A stretch of 21,758 bases of DNA, taken from NCBI GenBank assembly GCA_018813405.1, contig JAHJBW010000125.1, positions 1-21,758 on the forward strand, given 5' to 3'. The stretch comes from Candidatus Margulisiibacteriota bacterium. GTDB taxonomy: Bacteria; Margulisbacteria; WOR-1; XYC2-FULL-46-14; JAHJBW01. Every line of letters begins with the position of its first letter. Within the stretch, counting starts at the first letter, position 1. The position numbers were made by a program, and so were the translations under genes. The notes under the pieces were generated by a model. It was not told where the DNA came from, made no database searches, and worked only from the letters and a program-made list of their open reading frames with translations. Below are positions 6,850 through 13,793 of the stretch, one piece after another.

Positions 6850-9731
6850 ATGTCTAACCTCTTAACATCTTTGGCGTGTTTTTGTATGAAGTCGCGTCTG
6901 GGCTCGACATCTGTCCCCATGAGCACTTTAAAAATGTCGTCCGCGCCCTCGGCATCATCAAGCGTTACCTGCAGCAGAGTCCTGGTCTTGGGGTCCATGG
7001 TGGTTTCCCACAATTGGTCCGGGTTCATTTCTCCCAGGCCTTTGTACCTTTGAATATGGGCGCCGTCCTTGCCAAGTTTTTTCTGCAGGTCCTCAAGCTC
7101 CTTGTCGTTGTATACATAGTAGCTGGCCTTTCCTTTGCGCAGCTGGTAGAGCGGCGGCTGAGCAATATATACGTTGCCGTTTTCGATAAGTTCCCTGGCA
7201 TAGCGGTAGAAAAACGTCAAAAGCAAAGTGCGTATATGCAGTCCGTCCACATCGGCGTCGGTCATAAGAATGACCTTGTGATAATTCAGCTTCTTGATAA
7301 GCTCCTCGATATCAAGTTCTTCCTCGGAGTCGTTGGCCGTTCCTCCCTTTAGTCCGGTGATCACTCCCGGCCCAATGGCCGTGATCATGGTTCGAATTTC
7401 GTTGTTGGCCAATATCTTGTCCAGGCGGGCCTTTTCTACGTTCAATATCTTTCCCTTCAGCGGAAGGATGGCCTGAAAACGCCTGTCCCTGCCCTGCTTG
7501 GCGCTGTTATGAACAAAAACTCCACAGGCTAAGGCAAAGTTGTGGGTATTTGGGATCTCTATGTCATAAACGTCTTCCTTAATATCGACTTTCTCGACCC
7601 GTTTAACTTTATGATTATAATTTTTGACAGCTTCGAGAAGCCTGTCTTGATCGTTGTCAAAAAATCTTGAGAGCATTGTTTCTAATTTCAAAAGGTTTTT
7701 ATTGGGTTTGTCTAATTTGCGTCTTTCTTCATTATAACAGGCAATATCACCATGCCTATCAAAAACTCTTCGTAAAAACATCATTGTATTCTTGAGATAT
7801 GTTTGATCGTAGGCTTTCTTCCTTTTCCTCCTGCTGCATTTTTCTTTCGTCTCTTTTGTGTGGAGCGTCCTTCCTGCCTGATCACGATGAATTTGAAGGT
7901 GATCTTCCGCAGACAACCGTACGATATTTTCAGGGCTATTATTCACTTTATTAAAATCTTTATGGTGTTTGTGACAGCCATCTTCTTCGGTATATTGGCC
8001 GTTTTCCAAATTATATTTATCTGCTAATACGTGAGTAAAGATCCATTTATGCGTTTTGGGGTTCAAAACCATTTCATATCCTTCAATAGTGATGCGCCCT
8101 TCAATTTTTGAGCTTTTTTTCCTCATCGGCATCAGTGAAGTACCTGCGATCAATTGACGCGCCTCAACGTAGCCGCCATCCCTCAACATGAATTTATGGT
8201 CGGGGGTGCAAACAACTTCCTCTCCACTGTCAAGGATGATTTTGACGACCTCTGCCGCTTTTTTGGTGATCCTTGGATGCATTATCTCTTCAATACCAAT
8301 TGAACCATCATCTTTAATTGTATAGCAAAAATTTGTCTTTCCCTGTTTATGCTCATTAACTAATTCCTTAAAGCTCAAAGCCCTGCCATCCGCCAATGCG
8401 ACCTTTGTGTCTCCAGTAAAACAGCCGCCCGCGGAGTCGCCTTCCACCAGGAACAGTTCGCATTTTGCCGCGGAAGTTTCGGAGCAGTCCGCCAGCTTGC
8501 CGGGCAGCATGGCAGTATCAAGGGCTGATTTTTTCCGCTCAAGCTCCTGTGCTTTTCTGGCCGCGGCCCTGACACGGTAGGCGATGATGGACTTTTCAAC
8601 AATTGCTTTACCCGCGGCTGGATTTTTATCAAGGTAGTCCCCCAGCCCATCCATCACGATAGAATCTACAACTCCCTTGACTTCGCCGTTCCCCAGCTTG
8701 GTCTTGGTCTGTCCTTCGAACTGAGGGTTTGGCACCCTGAGGTTTATGACGGCTGTCAGGCCTTCGCGGACATCTTCTCCCGCCAGAGCTTCGTTCTCTT
8801 TTAAAATATTGTTCTTGTGGCCGTAATTATTGATGACTCGGGTAAGCGCGGATTTAAAACCGACAAGATGCGTTCCTCCTTCTCGGGTGCGGATACAATT
8901 TACATAAGAAAAAATATTTTCGTCATAATAATCCTTGCAATGCTGCAAAGCCACCTCGACCGAAACGTCCTCTTTTTCCCCCGCGAAAGTGGCGACCGGC
9001 TGATATAGTTCGTCTTTTTTATTGTTGAGATTTTTTACGAACTCGGCAATGCCGCCTTCATATTCAAAGGTTTCGGCAATTTTTTCCTGCTCCCTTTCGT
9101 CGATCAAAACTATCTTCAGGCCCTTGTTAAGGAAAGCCAGTTCCTGCAGTCTGTGTTTTACGGTTGAATATTCATAGACCGTCTCTGTAAATATCTCGGG
9201 GTCTGCCATAAAGGTGACCTTGGTCCCTGTTTCTTTCGCCTTAAAAGACACGACATTCGCCTTGCGCGGCTTTCCCCTGTCAAACCCCTGCACATATTTC
9301 TTGCCGTCCCTTTTTACCTCGACCTCCATCCACTCGGACAGTGCGTTGACGCACGAAACGCCAACGCCGTGCAGACCGCCCGAAACCTTGTAGCCGCCGG
9401 TACCAAACTTGCCGCCGGCATGCAGGGTGGTCAAAACAACTTCAACGGCGGGCTTTTTGGCATCTTTGTGCATGTCTATCGGAATGCCGCGGCCGTCGTC
9501 CTCCACAGAGACCGAATTATCTTTGTGTATTGTCACGCCGATTATTTTGCAATACCCGGCCAGTGCTTCGTCAACACTGTTGTCGACCACTTCGTAAATG
9601 AGATGATGTAAGCCTGATTTGCCTGTAGAGCCAATGTACATGGCGGGTCTTTTCCTTACCGCCTCTATGCCTCCCAGTATTTTGATGTTGGAAGCATCAT
9701 ACTGATGCCCTTGCGCTTCCTGAGTTGTCAT
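6846..9731 (-). CDS. gyrB: DNA gyrase subunit B, interrupted by an intein
   Basis: GyrB supplies the ATPase and toprim domains of gyrase. The precursor is 961 residues; removing the 306-residue intein leaves a normal 655-residue protein. The N-terminal GHKL ATPase shows YEVVDNSVDEALAG (Mg-ATP asparagine), DDGRGIPIDMH and GGLHGVGVSCVNALS. The toprim motif VEGDSAGG is at residues 430-436, directly before the intein. The C-extein resumes with SAKQGRDRRFQAILPLKGKILN, includes the toprim acidic cluster MTDADVDGLHIRTLL, and ends with YKGLGEMNPDQLWETTMD. An AAAGGAG site in the end of dciA precedes the ATG by about 10 bases. Splicing should be essential because the intein splits the toprim domain. 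Confidence 0.98.
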   Translation of the reverse strand: MTTQEAQGHQYDASNIKILGGIEAVRKRPAMYIGSTGKSGLHHLIYEVVDNSVDEALAGYCKIIGVTIHKDNSVSVEDDGRGIPIDMHKDAKKPAVEVVLTTLHAGGKFGTGGYKVSGGLHGVGVSCVNALSEWMEVEVKRDGKKYVQGFDRGKPRKANVVSFKAKETGTKVTFMADPEIFTETVYEYSTVKHRLQELAFLNKGLKIVLIDEREQEKIAETFEYEGGIAEFVKNLNNKKDELYQPVATFAGEKEDVSVEVALQHCKDYYDENIFSYVNCIRTREGGTHLVGFKSALTRVINNYGHKNNILKENEALAGEDVREGLTAVINLRVPNPQFEGQTKTKLGNGEVKGVVDSIVMDGLGDYLDKNPAAGKAIVEKSIIAYRVRAAARKAQELERKKSALDTAMLPGKLADCSETSAAKCELFLVEGDSAGGCFTGDTKVALADGRALSFKELVNEHKQGKTNFCYTIKDDGSIGIEEIMHPRITKKAAEVVKIILDSGEEVVCTPDHKFMLRDGGYVEARQLIAGTSLMPMRKKSSKIEGRITIEGYEMVLNPKTHKWIFTHVLADKYNLENGQYTEEDGCHKHHKDFNKVNNSPENIVRLSAEDHLQIHRDQAGRTLHTKETKEKCSRRKRKKAYDQTYLKNTMMFLRRVFDRHGDIACYNEERRKLDKPNKNLLKLETMLSRFFDNDQDRLLEAVKNYNHKVKRVEKVDIKEDVYDIEIPNTHNFALACGVFVHNSAKQGRDRRFQAILPLKGKILNVEKARLDKILANNEIRTMITAIGPGVITGLKGGTANDSEEELDIEELIKKLNYHKVILMTDADVDGLHIRTLLLTFFYRYARELIENGNVYIAQPPLYQLRKGKASYYVYNDKELEDLQKKLGKDGAHIQRYKGLGEMNPDQLWETTMDPKTRTLLQVTLDDAEGADDIFKVLMGTDVEPRRDFIQKHAKDVKRLDI
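7506..8423 (-). mobile_element. GyrB intein with HNH homing endonuclease
   Basis: The intein is 306 residues (precursor residues 437-742), inserted between EGDSAGG and SAKQGRDR. Splicing motifs are complete: Cys1 in CFTGDTKVALADGR, block B CTPDHKFML with Thr73 and His76, block F VYDIEIPNTHNFAL, and block G ending FVHN with His305-Asn306. The +1 residue is Ser. Between blocks B and F, about residues 105-270, lies an endonuclease region with the HNH signature CHKHHKDFNKVNNSPENI (His151, His153, His154, Asn158, Asn162, Asn166) and a further His175/His179. The region is visibly more AT-rich than the exteins, as expected of a mobile insert. From memory, the splicing blocks strongly resemble the Synechocystis GyrB intein at the same site. 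Both splicing and homing look intact. Confidence 0.95.
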
Positions 9732-9736
9732 CTTGT

Positions 9737-10015
9737 TCAGTCTCCTTTTACTTTGAAACGAATATCGCTTAATACTTTGCTTCCATGTAAAGCATTTATC
9801 TTGTCAACTATCTCAAACCTTATATAAGTCAGCTCTTGTGACCAGACAGGGCTGTCAACCTCAACGCTCAAGACGCCTTTTTCTATTTTTATCGCCTCGG
9901 TGTGTTTGCTTATCTCACCCTCAACGCATTTTTCCCAAAAAGACAGAACCCTGCATAATTTTATGATGTTATTATCAGAACATCGGTCAAACACCCTGGA
10001 GATTGGGTCCGTCAC
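9737..10015 (-). CDS. dciA: DciA/DUF721 family replicative helicase loader or helper
   Basis: The 92-residue protein matches the DUF721 pattern: a tryptophan in the first third (LSFWEKCVEGEISKHTEAIKIEKG), GVLSVEVDSPVWSQELTYIRFEIVDKIN and a terminal VLSDIRFKVKG strand. DUF721 proteins include DciA, the ancestral partner that helps load the DnaB helicase at origins in bacteria lacking DnaC or DnaI. The start is GTG, overlapping the dnaN stop as GTGA. gyrB begins 5 bases after it. Its place in the dnaN-gyrB operon, where recF often sits, supports a replication role. At 92 residues it is close to a minimal DUF721 domain, without the extensions seen in larger DciA proteins. Confidence 0.88.
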   Translation of the reverse strand: MTDPISRVFDRCSDNNIIKLCRVLSFWEKCVEGEISKHTEAIKIEKGVLSVEVDSPVWSQELTYIRFEIVDKINALHGSKVLSDIRFKVKGD

Positions 10016-11148
10016 GCGGTCGCGACCTCCTGAGTCCTGATCGGCATGACTATATAAACATAGTCATCCTCCCCAACAGGCATGATCAATCCCGGGTCCA
10101 GGGGCCCGCCAACATCAAAGCTAACTTTTTCGTTGTTGATCGCCTTTAAGGAATCTATGAGCAGTCTGACATTAAAAGCGATTTGAGCCTTTGACTTTCC
10201 TTTGACCTCTACCTCTATGACCTCGTCCACCGATCCCACGTCCGGGGCCTGGGCCATTATGTGCAGGCCGTCTACTTTCAGCTCCAGCCTGACTATGTTG
10301 GCGCTCTGTGAAGCTATGACAGAGCATCTTTCCGCCGCTTCAAGCAGGGATTTTCTGTCCATTACGAGCTTGTTGCCAAGATTCTTTGGTATTACCCTCT
10401 TGTAATCCGGGAACTGCCCTTGAATTAGCCGTGAAACAAGATAATAATCTTTGTACCTGAAGGCAACCTGGTCCTTTGACGCCAATATCATTACGGCCTC
10501 GCCGCCCTCCGAGGCAATGACCCTGGACAGCTCCTGGAGTGCTTTGCTGGGTATAATAACGGAAAACTCCTGGTCTACACCATTCACTACCGCTCCCCTT
10601 TTGGCCAGGCGATATCCGTCCGTTGCTACAAGCTTGACATTTGACCCCTCACCGGCAGAACTGCCCACCTCTAGAAGCGCCCCGTTGAGGACATACTTTT
10701 CTTCCGAACCAGAAGCCGCGAATAAGGTCTGTGAAAGCATGGAAGAAAATAATCCCGCCCCGATAGAAAAGGAATATGATTCTTTTATTTTGGAAAGTTG
10801 CGGGAATTCATCAGAAGGAAGGCCGTGGATGTTGAAGTTGGATTTTTTGTACTTAATATTGATGAGCCCGCGCTCTTTTACTGTAAAAGTGACATCTCCG
10901 GAAGGAAGTTTGGAAACAATGCCGCCCAGCGTTTTGGCTGGTACCAAAATTGACCCTTCGCTGTTGACCCTGGCAGAAAGCATAAGCTCAATGCCAATTT
11001 CAAGATTATTTGCAGATAGTTTCAGGCCGCTCTTTTTTGCTTCGAACAGAATGTTGCCGATAATAGGCAATGTGCTCCTGGTGGAAACTATTCTTTCCAC
11101 CATCTGTACTCCCCTGGCCAGGTCTTCCTTTGAACATATAAATTCCAT
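10012..11148 (-). CDS. dnaN: DNA polymerase III beta subunit (sliding clamp)
   Basis: DnaN dimerises into the ring clamp that tethers DNA polymerase III. The 378-residue length and three similar domains match the family. Recognisable segments are the start MEFICSKEDLARGVQMVERIVSTRSTLPIIGNIL, ATDGYRLAKR in domain 2, FPDYKRVIP, and the conserved C-terminal YVYIVMPIRTQE (usually YVIMPMR). A GGGGAG ribosome site lies about 9 bases upstream and is followed by a DnaA-box-like sequence on the same strand, so DnaA binding could affect expression. It is first in the operon with dciA, gyrB and gyrA. Confidence 0.98.
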   Translation of the reverse strand: MEFICSKEDLARGVQMVERIVSTRSTLPIIGNILFEAKKSGLKLSANNLEIGIELMLSARVNSEGSILVPAKTLGGIVSKLPSGDVTFTVKERGLINIKYKKSNFNIHGLPSDEFPQLSKIKESYSFSIGAGLFSSMLSQTLFAASGSEEKYVLNGALLEVGSSAGEGSNVKLVATDGYRLAKRGAVVNGVDQEFSVIIPSKALQELSRVIASEGGEAVMILASKDQVAFRYKDYYLVSRLIQGQFPDYKRVIPKNLGNKLVMDRKSLLEAAERCSVIASQSANIVRLELKVDGLHIMAQAPDVGSVDEVIEVEVKGKSKAQIAFNVRLLIDSLKAINNEKVSFDVGGPLDPGLIMPVGEDDYVYIVMPIRTQEVATA

Positions 11149-11150
11149 AC

Positions 11151-11351
11151 TTATCCACTCCCCTAATTGTCTTATCTTCTCTATTTATATATATAAATAG
11201 TAATAGTAATAGCTGTGGAAATCTGTATAAATCATCTTTTTAATATATTATACCTAATTTTTTTCCACATATCATAACAATCCTATTTTATTTTGTTGAT
11301 AAATAAAATTTTATCAACAGCAATCCACAGCTTATCAATAGTTTATCAACA
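11151..11351. other. oriC: Origin of replication, dnaN-dnaA intergenic half (DnaA-box array)
   Basis: The 258-base gap between dnaN and dnaA is AT-rich and packed with DnaA-box-like 9-mers (consensus TTATCCACA). These are TTATCCACT at 11151-11159, ATTTCCACA on the minus strand at 11214-11222, TTTTCCACA at 11261-11269 and TTATCAACA on the minus strand at 11294-11302. A compact same-strand array follows: TTATCAACA at 11311, CAATCCACA at 11321, TTATCAATA at 11332 and TTATCAACA at 11343. Start-to-start spacing of 10-11 bases puts the array on one face of the helix. AT-rich tracts at 11181-11200 and 11232-11262 could unwind. Confidence 0.85.
11198..11212 (+). promoter_or_regulatory. DnaA-trio-like element next to an AT-rich tract
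   Basis: TAGTAATAGTAATAG is five consecutive TAG/TAA triplets, the form known for DnaA-trios, which guide DnaA onto single-stranded DNA during origin opening. It follows a TATATATA stretch and is one base from a weak DnaA box at 11214-11222. The orientation of that box differs from what I remember of the standard unwinding module, so the assignment is a candidate only. Confidence 0.5.
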
Positions 11352-11359
11352 CGATTCCC

Positions 11360-11398
11360 TTCGGAAATGTCCCTCCTGTGTCGGGACACTCAGGGACC
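11360..11398. repeat. Palindromic repeat downstream of dnaA
   Basis: TGTCCC (11368-11373) pairs with GGGACA (11383-11388). An alternative fold pairs GTCCCT (11369-11374) with AGGGAC (11392-11397) around an inner GTGT-ACAC stem. On the dnaA strand it lies just after the stop codon and could end transcription, but no T-run follows, so it is not a convincing intrinsic terminator. The TTCG, GTCC ... GGACACTCAG layout is shared with the palindrome inside gcvPA at 2775-2820. Confidence 0.6.
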
Positions 11399-11406
11399 AA
11401 GCCACA

Positions 11407-12801
11407 CTATTTTTTCAGCTCGGCTATTTTCTTCCTTATGTTCTTAACAGCTTCATCTATGGATGAATTGCTCTTCAGGCTTGTCTTTACTTTGTCACAA
11501 GCATGCATTACGGTCGTATGGTCTCGTCCTCCGAATTCCTCCCCTATTTTAGGCAGAGAGAACTCTGTCATCTCCCTGGCAAAATACATGGCAACCTGTC
11601 TGGCCGTGGCTATCTCTTTTGTCCTGATCTTGGCAGACATATCGTCGATCTTTACGCTGTAATACTCTGCCGTTATCCTTTTTATATCGTCAATAGTGAT
11701 AGAAGCTCCCCTGGATGAATTTACCAGGTCCTTGAGAACATTTTCAACCAGCGAGATGGTTATATCACTGCCCGAAAGGGAAGCAAAGGCGACCACCCTG
11801 ATCAGCGCGCCTTCCAGCTCCCTGATATTTGAAGCGACCTTTGAAGCTATGAAAGTAAGCACTTCGGTAGGAACAGAAAGCTCCACTGTCTCGGCTTTTT
11901 TTCTGAGAATGGCAATACGGGTCTCAAAGTCCGGCGGCTGAATATCTGCTATCAGCCCCCATTCAAAGCGGGAGCGAAGCCTTTCTTCAAGCGTAGGGAT
12001 ATCTTTGGGGGGCCTATCCGAAGTAAGGACTATTTGTTTGTTTGATTCATGGAGCGCGTTGAACGTATGGAAGAATTCTTCCTGCGTTCTTTCTTTTCCG
12101 GCCAGGAATTGGATGTCGTCGACCATAAGGACATCGATGTTCCGGTACTTTTCGCGGAACTCCTTGGTCTTATCGTCGCGAATGGAGTTGATAAGTTCGT
12201 TGGTGAAGACCTCTGATGATATATACAGGACCTTTGAGGTCGGCCTGGTCTTGAGGACCGAGTGTCCAATGGCCTGCATCAGGTGGGTTTTTCCCAGCCC
12301 CCCCCCGCCATACAGGAACAGAGGATTGTAAGCGGCCCCAGGAGCTTCGGCCACTGCCAGCGCCGCGGCATGGGCAAATCGATTGCCATGGCCTATTACA
12401 AACGAGTCAAATGTATATCTTGGGTTCAAAAGCGTGAGCTGGATATTTCTGGAAAGATTGTCCTGAAAGGTTTTTGAGGTTTCCTGCGGCCCTGAGCCAT
12501 CCTGTACAGGTGTTTCCAGTTGGGGAGTGTCGAACAGATCCCTAGGGCCAACAGCGAATTCAAGCTTGCTGATCCCCTCTCCCATTGAGCTTATTTCTTC
12601 TTCCAGCAAGGTTATGCAATGTTTGGAAAGCCACTCTTTAATAACTTCGTGTGGTACCGCCACCTCAAGCTTGCCTTCTTTAAGGGTGACCGGTTTTGTT
12701 GATGAGATCAGGGTTTCGAATATAGGTTTGTTCAGGCTTTTTTCAACGGACGACAGGAGCTTTCCCCAAACACGGTTAATATCAAGTTCTTCAGGCATCA
12801 T
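11407..12801 (-). CDS. dnaA: Chromosomal replication initiator DnaA
   Basis: DnaA is the AAA+ initiator that binds DnaA boxes and opens the origin. The 464-residue protein has domain I (about 1-85), a short linker, and the AAA+ core beginning LNPRYTFDSFVIGHGNRFAHAAALAVAE. The Walker A at residues 165-172 is GGGGLGKT, where most DnaA proteins have GGVGLGKT. Walker B is VLMVDDIQFLAGK, and the arginine-finger region is LEERLRSRFEWGL. The C-terminal DnaA signature GGRDHTTVMHACDKV binds the box. The second ATG (12798-12796) has the better spacing from a GGAG site than the first. Three DnaA boxes lie in its leader, consistent with autoregulation. Confidence 0.98.
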   Translation of the reverse strand: MMPEELDINRVWGKLLSSVEKSLNKPIFETLISSTKPVTLKEGKLEVAVPHEVIKEWLSKHCITLLEEEISSMGEGISKLEFAVGPRDLFDTPQLETPVQDGSGPQETSKTFQDNLSRNIQLTLLNPRYTFDSFVIGHGNRFAHAAALAVAEAPGAAYNPLFLYGGGGLGKTHLMQAIGHSVLKTRPTSKVLYISSEVFTNELINSIRDDKTKEFREKYRNIDVLMVDDIQFLAGKERTQEEFFHTFNALHESNKQIVLTSDRPPKDIPTLEERLRSRFEWGLIADIQPPDFETRIAILRKKAETVELSVPTEVLTFIASKVASNIRELEGALIRVVAFASLSGSDITISLVENVLKDLVNSSRGASITIDDIKRITAEYYSVKIDDMSAKIRTKEIATARQVAMYFAREMTEFSLPKIGEEFGGRDHTTVMHACDKVKTSLKSNSSIDEAVKNIRKKIAELKK

Positions 12802-12855
12802 TTCTCCATTCCGTTTGAGCTCGAATTCCCCAGAGAAACCCGGATTGTTAACAAA

Positions 12856-12896
12856 TTATCCACAGAAAGGACCATTTATCAACAGGCTTGTCCACA
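12856..12896 (+). other. Origin, upstream half: three DnaA boxes before dnaA
   Basis: TTATCCACA (12856-12864, perfect consensus), TTATCAACA (12876-12884) and TTGTCCACA (12888-12896) lie in the same orientation between dnaA and rpmH. They are downstream of the predicted dnaA transcription start, so bound DnaA could repress its own gene. With the array on the other side of dnaA they resemble the bipartite origins described in Bacillus subtilis and Helicobacter. Confidence 0.8.
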
Positions 12897-12943
12897 GAAG
12901 CAAGCACCATCAGGCACCAACAAGAAAACCTTACAGGTTAGTT

Positions 12944-12972
12944 ATTTTATCAGATAACAGGGTAAATTGCAA
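12944..12972 (-). promoter_or_regulatory. Candidate dnaA promoter
   Basis: On the minus strand TTGCAA (12972-12967) and TAAAAT (12949-12944) are separated by 17 bases, matching 4/6 and 5/6 of the sigma-70 boxes. The start site would fall near 12937, upstream of the three DnaA boxes. Predicted from sequence only. Confidence 0.5.
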
Positions 12973-13038
12973 GAATATCACATTCCTTGAAATCTTGATT
13001 TTTTAGTAGATACTGTTCTGCTTTAATGTGGGAATAAA

Positions 13039-13067
13039 TTGACAAATGTCATCCTAAAATATATAAT
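13039..13067 (+). promoter_or_regulatory. Consensus sigma-70-type promoter for the rpmH-rnpA-yidD-yidC operon
   Basis: TTGACA (13039-13044) and TATAAT (13062-13067) are both exact consensus and are separated by the optimal 17 bases. The start site should be near 13074, followed by an AGGAG ribosome site at 13082-13086 and the rpmH GTG at 13097. This is the strongest promoter match noticed in the window and fits a highly expressed ribosomal-protein gene. Confidence 0.85.
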
Positions 13068-13096
13068 TTAAGTGTAGTCATAGGAGTTATAATAAA

Positions 13097-13231
13097 GTGA
13101 AAAGAACCTATCAACCGCATGTGAAGAGAAAAAAAAGAACCCATGGTTTTCTTGTCAGGAAAAGCACCAAGGGCGGAAGAAGAGTTTTGGCGTCGCGCAG
13201 AAAGAAAGGCCGCAGGAGATTGGCTGTTTGA
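13097..13231 (+). CDS. rpmH: 50S ribosomal protein L34
   Basis: The 44-residue, very basic protein starts KRTYQPHVKRKKRTHGFLVR and ends with a GRRVLASRRKKGRRRLAV tail, the diagnostic L34 sequence. The start is GTG at 13097, 10 bases after an AGGAG site. Its TGA stop overlaps the TTG start of rnpA as TTGA, so the two are probably translationally coupled. The rpmH-rnpA pair next to dnaA is conserved across bacteria. Confidence 0.97.
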   Translation: MKRTYQPHVKRKKRTHGFLVRKSTKGGRRVLASRRKKGRRRLAV

Positions 13232-13551
13232 TATCCCTGAACACCGATCGGGATTTCAGAAGAGTATTTGATAAAGGCCGAAGGATAGCGGGCAAGCATG
13301 TCTTGGTATTCGCGACACCAAACGCGCTAAGCGAAATAAGGGTCGGCATTATTTGCAGCAAAAAGCTTTCCAAGAAGGCTGTCGAAAGAAACAAGATCCG
13401 CAGAAGGATCAAAGCCGTTCTTTCTAGGCTGGAATTGTCTGGCCAGGGATTTGATCTGATCATATTGCCAAAATTTGTGTGGGCAAAAGGAAAATTTGAC
13501 GAACTAGCCAGCACATTAAACAATTGTTTATCAAGGGCGGGAATTTGTTAA
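13228..13551 (+). CDS. rnpA: Ribonuclease P protein component
   Basis: RnpA is the protein cofactor of RNase P, which matures tRNA 5' ends. The 107-residue product has the N-terminal DRDFRRVFDKGRR motif, GIICSKKLSKKAVERNKIRRRIKAVLSR containing the RNR signature, and DLIILPKF. The predicted start is TTG at 13228, overlapping the rpmH stop, with an AGGAG site about 9 bases upstream inside rpmH. The N-terminus is shorter than usual, lacking the common KKxxRL lead-in. The end overlaps the likely yidD start. Confidence 0.95.
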   Translation: MISLNTDRDFRRVFDKGRRIAGKHVLVFATPNALSEIRVGIICSKKLSKKAVERNKIRRRIKAVLSRLELSGQGFDLIILPKFVWAKGKFDELASTLNNCLSRAGIC

Positions 13552-13793
13552 GTAAACTTTTAATCTCTTTTATCCGGTTTTATCAGAAAAACTTATCACC
13601 AATTATCCACAGGGGCGCTTTTTCTGGATGCAGGTATTCGCCTACCTGTTCTGAGTATGCTATCCAGGCCGTCAATAAATTTGGCTTAATAAAGGGAATT
13701 TTTTTGAGCTGTTGGCGAGTGATGCGTTGTCATCCGTTTGCAAAGGGCGGATTTGATCCTGTTCCAGGGCTTAATTACAAGGAGGTAATTTAA
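13545..13793 (+). CDS. yidD: Membrane protein insertion efficiency factor YidD
   Basis: YidD is a small membrane-associated protein that improves YidC-dependent insertion. LLISFIRFYQKNLSPII, the cysteine-containing GCRYSPTCSEYAIQAV, CWRVMRCHPFAKGGFDPVP are all family signatures. I choose the TTG at 13545 (82 residues, MLSKLLISFIRFYQ) rather than the TTG at 13524, because family members start just before this amphipathic helix. The choice makes it overlap rnpA by 7 bases. A perfect DnaA box, TTATCCACA, lies in the coding sequence at 13603-13611. The stop TAA shares one base with the yidC ATG. Confidence 0.94.
   Translation: MLSKLLISFIRFYQKNLSPIIHRGAFSGCRYSPTCSEYAIQAVNKFGLIKGIFLSCWRVMRCHPFAKGGFDPVPGLNYKEVI

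Noticed and set aside
7506..8423. Group I/II intron or frameshifted gyrB as the cause of the long gene
   Set aside because: The insert is in frame throughout and carries all protein-splicing motifs, so it is an intein and not an RNA intron.
10451..11200. Plus-strand open frame of 249 codons opposite dnaN
   Set aside because: It is the antisense shadow of dnaN with no recognisable domain.
11360..11398. Intrinsic terminator for dnaA
   Set aside because: The hairpin is real but no T-run follows it on the dnaA strand; kept as a repeat only.
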